A stretch of 35,466 bases of DNA from Multifurca ochricompacta (taxonomy: Eukaryota > Basidiomycota > Agaricomycetes > Russulales > Russulaceae). The stretch spans positions 1 through 35,466 of the forward strand of contig WTXG01000335.1 in the NCBI GenBank assembly GCA_022496185.1, read 5' to 3'. The position numbers and the translations under genes were made by a program. Below the pieces are notes generated by a model. It saw only the letters and a program-made list of their open reading frames with translations, ran no database searches and was not told the DNA's origin. Below are positions 10,820 through 19,561 of the stretch, piece after piece (within the stretch, counting starts at the first letter, position 1; every line of letters begins with the position of its first letter).

Positions 10820-11485
10820 CTCTAGCTGACCCAGCTAGAAACGACTTGTACCATCATCATCCTGCACCAAGTCTAGGTAATGTCGGCTACATTACGATCA
10901 TCCATGGTGTAGTTCTCCTTGTCCTCATCCTGGGGACACCTATGCGCACGGAGGAAGCCGTAAGGACCGTGTTGTCCACACGAGTGACAGAGGTCGTGGA
11001 CAGGGCAGTCCAACTCGCGATGTCCCGCGTTGTGCATAGGCACTTGCCACACCAGTCAGACAGATTGATAATTGTTGGGGGGACACCTACACGATGGAAA
11101 ATGCAGAACTGGCTCCAGTGCAGGTTGCTACAACAGTGGCGACACCACTTGCGGTTGAGGGGACAGTTCCAACTGATGTGGTACTTACTGTCACACCACC
11201 AGCATGTTTCTCCACGGGGATTCTCGTGCATCCGTGGCATCTCAAACCAATTTGGCAACAGCCTTGGTGCAGCCCCTAGCGATTGTGGAGGCAGAGGTCG
11301 GGTGTATGTGTCAGCATACCTTTCAGCAATGGTCTGATATGCATCTCCTGTCTCCAACCTCTTCCGGATCTCTACCAACTCCTGTTCAACCTGGAACATC
11401 CCGCTGGTCAACCTCATCATCATCTTCGCATGTTCCTTGTACTGCTTGTTGAGTGTCATATGTAGCGTCAGGTTCTTCCGCAGTG
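10820..11485 (-). pseudogene. Zinc-knuckle gag-like protein, copy B (truncated)
   Basis: This copy keeps the longest open part. It has the coiled-coil-like helix, the knuckle CWWCDSKYHISWNC (CX2CX4HX4C), a WCRHCC segment and a second Cys/His cluster. Its 5' third is missing because the gypsy LTR starts at 11486. The break falls within the region encoding MRLRKNLTL-like residues that copies A and C retain. A frameshift follows the second Cys cluster. Confidence 0.65.
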
Positions 11486-11858
11486 TTACAGTCTCTGCCA
11501 AGTAACCCCGTTTTCTTCACCCTCCCCAACGACGACCCCTCTTTACTGCCTACCTTACACTTCCTGATCATGTCCCCATCCTGGGACCCCTCATGTGCCC
11601 TACTCCCGTCCCCGTGATTCGCTTTGGACTTGTTGACCCATTGTTTACCTGTCATGAACTGACACCCTAGAAAACCTCCTGACCCCCCAGAAATCCTCAG
11701 ACGCTCCCAGAGACCTTGTAAAACCCTCAGAGACGAAGATAACCCTAGATTAAGACCAGAGAAGGGCCGGTCCGGACCAGGGCCGGACTCCTGCCAAATT
11801 GGAGACCGGTGGGAAGAGTACTAACAGAACCCCACAATGTCTAAACAGCAGTGCACAA

Positions 11859-11886
11859 ACTGCGGACTGCGGACTGCGGACTGCGG
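11859..11886 (+). repeat. Four tandem ACTGCGG units in the LTR
   Basis: Four exact 7-bp units lie upstream of the TATA box, in the promoter part of the LTR. Confidence 0.85.
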
Positions 11887-11997
11887 ATTCCTAAGCCCAA
11901 AAGTGGGGCTATTCTCATTGGTGGATCAGTAGGGAGTTAAAGCGAAGTTAACCTCCCCTAAAGTGGTGCACAGACCAAAGTCCCGGTTGTAATTACA

Positions 11998-12005
11998 TAT
12001 ATAAA
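11998..12005 (+). promoter_or_regulatory. TATA box of the gypsy LTR
   Basis: TATATAAA is positioned to start transcription near 12030. The LTR sequence from 12024 to its end contains no ATG. Confidence 0.6.
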
Positions 12006-12267
12006 CCCTTTGGGAATAGAATGGACAGCTCCAGACTGTCCACTTGTGATCTGGTTCCTGATTACCTAGGAGATTAGCCCCACCTTGTGGAAGGCTTCTC
12101 ACCCCTGCCCTTGAGCTGTTCGCTTCGTCTCCTTTGCACTTTCACCCTCACTCTCATCCCTTGCCCACTTCCAAATCCCTTTCCCTTCGCATACAATCCA
12201 CTGTCCAGGCAGTCGACAGTGAGTTGTAACATTTGGACAGTCTCTTTCACAAGCAGACAGTGACTGA

Positions 12268-13020
12268 CAAAGTGCCCTAGTGTCTCAGAACAGCTCCCCT
12301 TTGACCAACGCTTCGGATCAAGCAGCCTCCCCCCCCTACGAGCTTACCCCCCCCCACGAGATCCTCAACTTCGCTGCCTTAGTAGAGGCAGCTGCCACAG
12401 CATCCCCTGCCCCTCCTTCATCGGTCTTGCCTCCTCTGGAACTCCCAGAACTTCATCCTTTCCCTGTGCCCTCCCCCACCCTCCAATTGCCCCCTCTTGC
12501 CCCTCCAGGCCTCGTAAACGCGTCCAATACCTTTGGCACCCCCCCCCCTCGTTATATTCGTCTTCCAACCCCTGCTCCACCCCCTCCCACTGCAGCAAAC
12601 GCCCTCTCTCCCCGCCACCCTGGCCTTGTCCATCGGACACCTCCTCCTTCTCTCGTCAATCGCCCCCTTTGCACTGACCATCCAACCAATCCTCACCAGT
12701 ATCTTATATACTACTCGCTTGATGGTCATCAAGAGTCTTGGGTGCCCACTCAGTTCTCCAGAGAACCTAGCTTCTTTGACCAATTCCCCTGCTTTGTGGA
12801 CGTGCTTGCTGATCTCCCCCATTATCTCCCTGGTGTGGGCATTCCTCTCCGCTTTCCTCACTTTCACAACGTTCCTATTCGTCCTCACCTTGATCGATTT
12901 CTTCGTTCCCCTCATTACCCCCCCTCCCACTTTGTAAACCTCAATCTTTGTGCCAAAGTAGGTTATTTGGCCCCCAACCCTCACACTTTCCAAAGGGGCC
13001 TGCTGGTCTATTCCTGGAAC
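12268..13020 (+). pseudogene. Leader open frame F1, first part (no Met, Pro-rich)
   Basis: A frame of 251 codons is open from 12268 (after a TGA at 12265) to the hAT-A insertion. It contains no ATG in frame. The first possible near-cognate start is GTG at 12280. The protein is very proline-rich in its first half and then becomes globular, with aromatic residues (QYLIYYSLDGHQESW). I do not recognise it. The only ATG in this part of the leader is at 12722, in another frame. The frame resumes at 15976, so hAT-A copy 2 interrupts it. Confidence 0.55.
13013..13020 (+). repeat. 8-bp target duplication CCTGGAAC (left)
   Basis: It is repeated exactly at 15968-15975. The length of 8 bp is typical of hAT transposition. 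Confidence 0.9.
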
Positions 13021-13312
13021 TAGTGTTTAAAGGTCCGGTTGCCCAAACCGAAAAAGCGACCGGAACCGGACCGGACCCAACCGAATGCAACCGGACCACC
13101 GGTTGCGGTTGCCCAGATTCTGTGACTTATCGGTTGCCGGTTGCATGCTATTACAGAATATTGAAAGACCGATGAAAACCGGTTTAGACCGGTTGCAACC
13201 GGTCTATTTCCATATATGGCATAGCACAAAGTCCACAGCCATGGGAATACCCAACTCGCGGAAATCATCCGGGGGAAATTCCCGCGGGCTCCTAAACTGG
13301 AAAGAAATGGCC

Positions 13313-13397
13313 AAAATTGGGGATTGAACCCAAGACCTCCAGTCAGAGCCATGTCTACACGCACGCGCTCCCACTCCAACCACTGAGCCACACATTC
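13313..13397 (-). other. tRNA-like module, left end of hAT-A copy 2
   Basis: It is the same module as 1662-1746, on the minus strand, with A and B box matches and a T run. It reads toward the element end at 13021. Confidence 0.65.
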
Positions 13398-14829
13398 TCA
13401 CTACTAAAATCACACAATATATATTATATATGGTTATTAAGAGTATTATTAGATGTGTATCCTAAGTATCGTGAACGCGTTTTGTTGACATGATGGTTTG
13501 TGACGCGTTTGTGACGATTTATCTGATTTTCTGACTGCTTAGACTGACTGGTCATTCACTTTTGGAGTGGGTGCACACTTAGATTTCTTGTCTCAATCTC
13601 CAGTGGAGATTCACATGGCTAGCCATTATACTGAGTGTTCTACCTTACTTACAAGACACTAGAGTACATGTATTTAAACAGGTCATATTTGGAAAGACAG
13701 ACCTCCAGCAGGGCCTATTGCCACTGCTTCGACTTGCTCCTTGCACGCGTGCCCCTCTTGTAACTTGTGGGCCTCTTGAACCTTGACCGCGGCTCCTGTA
13801 GTTTGCTTTGACACTCTTGAATCAACTTGCTTTTGATGGCCTTGACCTTGAGCCTTGATCCCGGCCCTCTGTGGTTCGTCTTGATGCTGTGACTTGACTG
13901 ATCCTTGACAGTCTCGACTTTGGACTTGCGCACGCTCCATAACTTGAGGGACAGCAGCTTGAACGACCTTGATACAGTAGAAACATGGCTGTGACATTAG
14001 AACAGACCTAATTGAACTTAGAGACAGAAGAACTTATCTGAATCCGCAAGGCGACGACGACGCGTCCCCTTGCCCGAATCCCTGAACGACGATGCCTTAC
14101 TCCGTGAAGGAACCACAGACCCCCTCTACGAACGACGACTCCCTCGAGTACGAATCCCCGAATCGAAATCTAGAAGACAGATCAGTAACGCTAGGAATTG
14201 AACGCGTCTTACCTGAGAACCGAAATCAATTTGCCCTTCTTGCAAGCGACTCCCCGACCGATATCGCCCCACTCCACGCCGAACCCACGAATCCCGAACT
14301 CTTGCTGGAACCCCGACTGGAAGCAAGACTGCTTCAGGAACCCTTAGTAAATATCCATTGAAACGAATCTTGCAGCTGTGACGACCTCCTTCCCATTTGT
14401 ACTTCCTATCCGACTAACTGACGACGTCGACCCGAAGCTGAAAAGGAACGCACGCTGGTTAGAATTATGAGAGGAGAACGCACCTTGCAGGGGATATTGG
14501 GTCCCCTACCGACATACACGCCTCGCGGTCGACCTCTACCAAGCGACGTGGTACCACGTCCACCCTAACAATCTAGGACAGGATGAAGCTATTAGAATAG
14601 CCCCAAAACGAAACCGGACTCAACGCACCTGATTTCTCCAGAACCCCACCAAACCGAACACATCCTCCAACCGTCATTCAAAGCGCTACCGGCAGGAGCG
14701 AACATGGACACAATGTCGACCACATTTCCTGAACCCCAACCTAGACAACGACAGCGATCAGCTAAAGACCCAGAAGAAGGAGGCACCGACTTACTATTAA
14801 CCACGACACCCAAGGATGGGACGACCGGA

Positions 14830-15160
14830 GGATGAATTGAAGGGGTACCACACCCATTGTTTGACAGAAACCGGGCAAAGGCAAAGTATTGGTGGACTCA
14901 GATAGAGCTCCACATCTTCCTGAATAACCAAGTGACAATCATAAGACATGAGATACCCAGAGTGTCCATGTGTTGGGCCTAATGAGAGGACCAAAAATTA
15001 ACCGATGGGCGACGGAGAAGACGAGGTGGCTAGCCAATGTAGCCCACGCTAGAATTCAAGAGCCGCACCCGTGGGAGAAATTCCGACAAGTGTTTCAGGC
15101 GGCATTCGCCGATGTAACCGCCGAGCAAAAAGTGTTACAACTTGTATTAGATGTATATCC
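14830..15160 (+). pseudogene. Captured Ty3-type Gag core inside hAT-A
   Basis: The translated stretch contains KAKYWWTQIELHIFLNNQ, then MRGPKINRWA, then PWEKFRQVFQAAFADVTAEQ. This spacing and these residues match the Retrotrans_gag core of basidiomycete Ty3 elements as I know them. In-frame stops occur at about 14833 and 14980. It resembles neither the Gag at 18605-19561 nor the Copia Gag, so it came from another retrotransposon. It ends in the AT-rich repeat zone. Confidence 0.6.
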
Positions 15161-15560
15161 TAAGTATCTAATTAATTATGAATGCGTTTTGATCTTATCA
15201 CTTGTATTATCTATGTTGAACCAAACAAAGATACTAGTACAGACGTTCCAGGATAGCAGTCTGACATAATTGTGATTACACATAGATAACACAAGTGATA
15301 AAATCAAAAACGCGTTCACAATTAATTAGATATTTAGGACATACATCTAAGTGATAAGATCAAAACGCGTTCACAGTTACTTAGATAATACAAGTGATAA
15401 AAAACGCGTTCACAATTAATTAGATACTTAGGACATACATCTAAGTGATAAGATCAAAAACGCGTTCACAATTAATTAGATACTTAGGATATACATCTAA
15501 GTGATAAGATCAAAAACGCGTTCACAATTAATTAGATACAAGTGATAAAATCAATTCTGC
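15145..15560 (+). repeat. Subterminal repeat array of hAT-A with ACGCGT words
   Basis: A unit of roughly 55-60 bp (AACGCGTTCACAATTAATT, then AGATACTTAGGA, then CATCTAAGTGATAAGATC) recurs four to five times between 15300 and 15560. A related copy at 15145-15215 is inverted. ACGCGT occurs at 15310, 15365, 15404, 15460 and 15516. Two more lie in the left end at 13475 and 13503. Confidence 0.8.
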
Positions 15561-15600
15561 ATAACCCTATATATAATATATTGTGTGTCTTTACTAGTGA

Positions 15601-15686
15601 GGCAGGGTGGCTCAATGGTTAGAGCACCGGACTGAGCTTATACCCGGCGGTCTTGGGTTCAATCCCTAGATGTTGCCATTTATTTT
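15601..15686 (+). other. tRNA-like module, right end of hAT-A copy 2
   Basis: The A box TGGCTCAATGG (15608-15618) and B box GGTTCAATCCC (15656-15666) match the Pol III consensus. The D stem GCTC/GAGC pairs perfectly, the anticodon-type stem CCGG/CCGG encloses a loop of about 13 nt, and GGCA/TGCC could close an acceptor. TTTT follows at 15683-15686. It is tRNA-derived but not a normal tRNA. It points toward the element end at 15967. Confidence 0.7.
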
Positions 15687-15967
15687 CTGGCATGTGGGTC
15701 AGCATTTCATATGCTCTTTGATAAATGTCATTCTCATTATGATATGACTATTACTACACTACTATATTCATATTACATAATTTTCATATTGTAGGACCGG
15801 TTTGGACCGGTTGTGGACCGGCAACCGGACCGAAAAGGACCGTTTTTCGGTCTTTTCGTGGTCCGGTCCGGTTACCTGACATAAGGTGCAACCGACAACC
15901 GGTTGCGGTTGCCGGTTGTGTCCCATTATGGTCAAAAAACCGGACCGGACCGGACCTTTAAACACTA

Positions 15968-15975
15968 CCTGGAAC
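15968..15975 (+). repeat. 8-bp target duplication CCTGGAAC (right)
   Basis: It is the exact second copy of 13013-13020. Confidence 0.9.
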
Positions 15976-16293
15976 GCTTCCCTTGCCCGCTTGAATCGCA
16001 CCCTCTCCCCAGAACTGCAAGACATCTTTAGTGGGGCAAGAACATTACTCCAAGGCTTTGATCTCTTGGACGGACGATTTATCAGCCTCTTCGGCACCCT
16101 AAATTTTACTGATCTAGGTGTTACAATAGAAGACAGATATTTTACTGTTTGAGACGCACTTAGAACCCACCCAGAGCTCATCCCCTTCACCCAAGCAGTA
16201 CGTTTACCTACCAACCCTGTCCCCCTTCTCCCCATTCAGCCTGCAGACGGGTATACCTGCTTTGAAGACATAGATTTCGATAGTAACCTCTAA
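15976..16293 (+). pseudogene. Leader open frame F1, second part
   Basis: The frame interrupted at 13020 continues here in register once the hAT insert and one duplication are ignored. It has a TGA at 16150-16152 and then stays open to the TAA at 16291-16293. A change of CGA to TGA would explain the internal stop. There is no methionine in this part. The product is unrecognised. Confidence 0.5.
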
Positions 16294-16319
16294 ACAGTAC
16301 GTTGTGCATCTAACTGTAG

Positions 16320-17281
16320 AGGTCCCTGGTAAATAAAGACGTCTCTTGGTCTGGGAAAATAGTGTCCTTCCCTGCAGAAAGAGAAGAGCGTCTCCAACGC
16401 GTCCAAAGACAATTCAACCACCTTTTCCAGCTTCACAGAGAAGCACAGCTCGCCCTCCTCTATCCAGAACCACTTATCAGCACCCTCCACGACGACGACA
16501 AGCAGAAGGTTGGTGTGACGTCGATACCATCTATCTCCCCTTCGAATTCTCCTCCCTTTGGACAAGTCCTCTCCCAAACCCAGTACAACCAGTTCCTGTC
16601 CGGGCCCTGTCAGGCCATCCCTCGAGACTCCCAGCACCAACTTCTCTATTGGCACCTTGCTCAACTCACCCATTCCACAGGAGACCCCCTTGAAACACTC
16701 CTAGTCTGTGTCAACGACGAATACCTCTGGAAAGAACACATTCCCCCTCGAACCCCAGAACTCGAAACACTCTTGCTCAGAGGAGAACGCCTCTACTACC
16801 TCTCCACCTTTCGTCTAGACCATACCCGAATCAACCTCACCTTTGACGAGATCCGCCTTCACTCTGCTCCCTCCCCTTCTGGCTGGCGCCTTGTAGAAAC
16901 AGAAGGGATACAAATTGAATACCTGTGGACTGCTGATTACTGGGAGACCACCTCACGCAACCACTGCCCCTTCCTTGTTAACCCCCCCATCTTCACAGAC
17001 CCCCCCTATCTCCCCACCTACACCGAACTTTCCCCAGAACCAGAAGAGCTCGCCTTCCCTACCCTTTCCCTTGCAGCAGTCACCCAAGAAGAAGAACGCC
17101 TCACCCAGACCCAGACAGCCTTAATTGGTAACACTACCACTTGGTCTGATCTCGAGACCCCCACAGAAAACACCTCTGACTTTGAAGAAAGCTCCCCTGT
17201 ATCCAGACAACGCTGCCTCTGTGATATTGACCTCTGTACCTGTAACTTTCGTCCAGATACTCCCCCTACCCCCCAGGCATA
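16320..17281 (+). CDS. Leader open frame F2 (no Met, unknown product)
   Basis: The frame is open for 320 codons from 16320 to the TAG at 17279-17281, far longer than chance for this composition. It contains no ATG. The first near-cognate candidate is GTG at 16362 with A at -3. The start is charged and helical (EREERLQRVQRQFNHLFQLH). Later parts are rich in Trp, Tyr and Leu, and the C-terminus is acidic with a Cys cluster (RCLCDIDLCTC). It lies 26 nt after F1 and 61 nt before F3. How it would be translated is open: near-cognate start, internal initiation and splicing are all possible. Confidence 0.5.
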
Positions 17282-17342
17282 GTATTGTGGAGGCCTTCAG
17301 CCTTTGATACATACTTACCCTCGCATTACTCGATCTAAGTAG

Positions 17343-18104
17343 GGAAAAAGAAATAAAAGACTCCTTTGCATTGTGGCTAGTATTACTGACTGGGCTATCA
17401 ACCTGGCGTCCCAACACAGAAGAAGTCAGTCCAACTCCCCCCAAGACAGAAGAAGAAATCCTAGAAGACGCAGTAGCAACGACACCCCTGCCACACCTGC
17501 CCCCCATCACACCTCTAGAAGACAAAGAGCACAAACCCACCCCAGCCCTAGTGCACCACCGCCAGAACGACCAATTCCCCCTGTCCCAGAACCCTTCCTC
17601 GCTCATCTAAACTACTCCCCCATCCCACCAACGTCCACCCAGCTTGCCTCGACATCGACACCCTTCTTGAACCTCCCAGTAGTAGAATCTGATCAGTCTC
17701 GGTCCCGATCCCCTTCCATTGTCCATCAAGTCAACCACATCTATCCTGCCACAGATATCTTTGTCTCTAGGACGCTACCCACTCGAAATCCTAGTGAACT
17801 ACGAGAATTTCACCTTCATTGTTCTGCTCAGCTTGCAACTCAAAGAGCCAATCACCTAGACGTCTACCATCCCCTGAGTGAAGCTAATCGTATCACCACA
17901 GACCCCCTATACTTTGAAAATCTCCTTTGGCGACTTCGCATTGTTATCTCTGCCCCAGGAATAGTTGAAGAATATTACTGGATCCATAGAAACATCCGCA
18001 ACTATCGTCTAGACCGTGCTGTCCTTCGCCCAGCCTATCAAGTTTACTACGCCTGGAACGCCCAAGGGTGGACTACATACCGCCTTAGCACCCGCTCTGA
18101 ATGA
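17343..18104 (+). CDS. Leader open frame F3 (no Met, unknown product)
   Basis: The frame is open for 253 codons and has no ATG. Near-cognate candidates are ATT 17370 and GTG 17373. The first half is Arg/Ser/Pro-rich and probably disordered. The second half looks folded, with many aromatic residues (LLWRLRIVISAPGIVEEYYW). The TGA stop at 18102-18104 overlaps the ATG at 18101 as ATGA. If that TGA was once CGA, F3 would have run on to 18137 and overlapped the Gag frame in the -1 register. Confidence 0.5.
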   Translation, partial: GKRNKRLLCIVASITDWAINLASQHRRSQSNSPQDRRRNPRRRSSNDTPATPAPHHTSRRQRAQTHPSPSAPPPERPIPPVPEPFLAHLNYSPIPPTSTQLASTSTPFLNLPVVESDQSRSRSPSIVHQVNHIYPATDIFVSRTLPTRNPSELREFHLHCSAQLATQRANHLDVYHPLSEANRITTDPLYFENLLWRLRIVISAPGIVEEYYWIHRNIRNYRLDRAVLRPAYQVYYAWNAQGWTTYRLSTRSE

Positions 18105-19561
18105 CCTCAGAACGACCTCTTACTGCTGAAGAATTAGCTCAGGTCCCCTTTGGATTCACCCACCCTATTTTTGACTACGACGACCGTACTTTTGTTGCTA
18201 CCTGGAAAGGAGACAACTACTACACTCAGACTCTTGGACACGACTGGAAACGCCTTCGAGACAGCCGCATCCTTCCTGTAAACGAATATCTCAGTAATTT
18301 CCCCAACATTGACCTCATCAGCAACCTTGACCTCCACACATTCTACGGAACATACAACGGAAAGGAAGTCCGTTGGTCTGACACCCATACAGCGTGGGTC
18401 TATCTTAATAACCACCGTGTCCAATTCCCAGTTGCTTCCATCACCTCAGACGAAGAAGAAGTATCTCAGTCCCTTGAAGCCGTAGAGCAATCCCTTCGTG
18501 CTATCACCCTCAGAACCCCCCCTACTCTCCCATCCATATCCCTTGCCTCCACAACCACTGCCATTGCTTCACACCCCCCAAAGACACCAACACCTCTGAA
18601 TATCATGAGTACTACTGCCACCTCCAGTGGAAAGATCCTGGGAGCACCCCCAGAATCTTTTGATGGTCAAGCTTCTAAAGCAGAACGTTTCTGGTCCCAA
18701 CTAGCCAACTACTACTACCTGAATGAGGGTGCCTTCACTGATGAGAGTAGACGAGTCTCTGCAGCCCTCACCCACTTTAAACTTGATACACCAGCAGGCG
18801 AATGGGCCAGAGACCGCACCAACACTGCACTCCAAGCCAACCCCCCTTCCTTTGGGACTTGGGACCGCTTCAGAATTGACTTTGAAAAACAGTTCATTCC
18901 AGTAGAGAGTCGCCTCCTGTCCACCAAAGCCATGTATGAAATTCGCCAAGGCACTCGCCCCTTCAATGACTGGTACCAAGAGTGGTCCACCCATGCTACT
19001 CGTGCTACAGTGGATGAAAACACCAAGATCTATGCCTTCCGAAGCATGATCAACCAAGGTCTAGGACAGAAGCTCCTTGGACTATCCCCCCAGCCCACCA
19101 CACTCCGTGATCTTGTCACTAAGGCCAGAGAGTTTGATGCAGCATGGCAGCTCTATGGCAAGACCACCAAACCTCGGCCTCTCCATCTGCGTGTTGGAGA
19201 AGCTACCACTGATAACCCAGAAGCCCAAGTCAACTTTGTTGCCTCTCCCCAGCCCAGAAACCCTAACACCCCTCCACGCACTACCAAGTTAACCCCAGAA
19301 GAAAAGAAGTATCGACGAGAAAATAAGCTTTGCTTCTATTGTGGGAAGCCTAATCACATCGCCAATCAATGCCGCAGCAAGACCAGGGCCATCCAAGGTC
19401 AAGGACCTCCTCGCCCTACCCCAGTAAGAGCCCTGGCATCAGAAGAAGCACCCCCCCAAGCACCACGACCCCCCCCTGACTACCTCTCAGTATCTGCCAC
19501 CAAGAGCTATGAAGATCCAGTACCATACATGATGGACGAAGATGGACCTTCGGATTTTTAA
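18101..19561 (+). CDS. gag: Gypsy Gag with N-terminal extension
   Basis: The frame is intact for 486 codons. The likely Gag start is the ATG at 18605 (MSTTATSSGK). After it come the Gag core, with ERFWSQLANYYYLNEG and FEKQFIP segments, and the knuckle CFYCGKPNHIANQC. Gag forms the particle and binds element RNA. The 168 residues from the ATG at 18101 to 18604 are in frame and contain no further Met. This part has WKGDNYY and YNGKEVRW motifs and looks folded, but I do not recognise it. It may be a fourth leader frame fused to Gag. The stop TAA at 19559 lies in GGATTTTTAACA, and pol is open in the -1 frame across it. Confidence 0.8.
   Translation: MTSERPLTAEELAQVPFGFTHPIFDYDDRTFVATWKGDNYYTQTLGHDWKRLRDSRILPVNEYLSNFPNIDLISNLDLHTFYGTYNGKEVRWSDTHTAWVYLNNHRVQFPVASITSDEEEVSQSLEAVEQSLRAITLRTPPTLPSISLASTTTAIASHPPKTPTPLNIMSTTATSSGKILGAPPESFDGQASKAERFWSQLANYYYLNEGAFTDESRRVSAALTHFKLDTPAGEWARDRTNTALQANPPSFGTWDRFRIDFEKQFIPVESRLLSTKAMYEIRQGTRPFNDWYQEWSTHATRATVDENTKIYAFRSMINQGLGQKLLGLSPQPTTLRDLVTKAREFDAAWQLYGKTTKPRPLHLRVGEATTDNPEAQVNFVASPQPRNPNTPPRTTKLTPEEKKYRRENKLCFYCGKPNHIANQCRSKTRAIQGQGPPRPTPVRALASEEAPPQAPRPPPDYLSVSATKSYEDPVPYMMDEDGPSDF

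Larger units (their letters stand above)
11486..12230 (+). repeat. 5' LTR of the Ty3/gypsy element (745 bp)
   Basis: It starts TGTTAC and ends GTAACA. A TATA box (TATATAAA, about 11998-12005) sits in its 3' half. About 170 bp at its start are clearly similar to the start of the gag-only LTR read on the minus strand. It follows CGCAG of the disrupted gag-only copy B. No matching 3' LTR is in the window. Confidence 0.8.
13021..15967 (+). mobile_element. hAT-A element, copy 2, complete (2947 bp)
   Basis: The element starts TAGTGTTTAAAGGTCCGG and ends with its inverse, between CCTGGAAC duplications. Both ends share long, diverged subterminal inverted repeats. Each contains ACCGGTT words, a tRNA-like module reading outward, an AT-rich stretch and ACGCGTTCAC words. 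The interior lacks a transposase and instead holds a decayed Ty3-type Gag segment. It is therefore non-autonomous and depends on a related hAT transposase. Much of it (13021-15059) is present in reverse at 1-2038. Confidence 0.9.

Noticed and set aside
12533..12937. Alternative frame starting at the single leader ATG (12722)
   Set aside because: It is short, ends within F1 and its ATG is explained by one silent CpG change in F1; it gives no sign of an independent gene.
13683..13997. Frame of 104 codons in hAT-A (and its mirror at 1063-1376)
   Set aside because: It consists of repeated TCAAGG-type words and differs in frame between the two copies because of a one-base deletion, so it is unlikely to be a protein.
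15300..15560. CRISPR-like array
   Set aside because: The repeats are subterminal transposon repeats without unique spacers, in a eukaryotic context.
15601..15677. Functional tRNA gene
   Set aside because: A and B boxes are perfect, but the acceptor stem pairs poorly, the anticodon-type loop is about 13 nt and the module is part of a repeated transposon end.
16283..16319. Intron joining F1 to F2
   Set aside because: A GTAACC...TGTAG pair exists but the frames do not join and the branch site would be too close to the acceptor.
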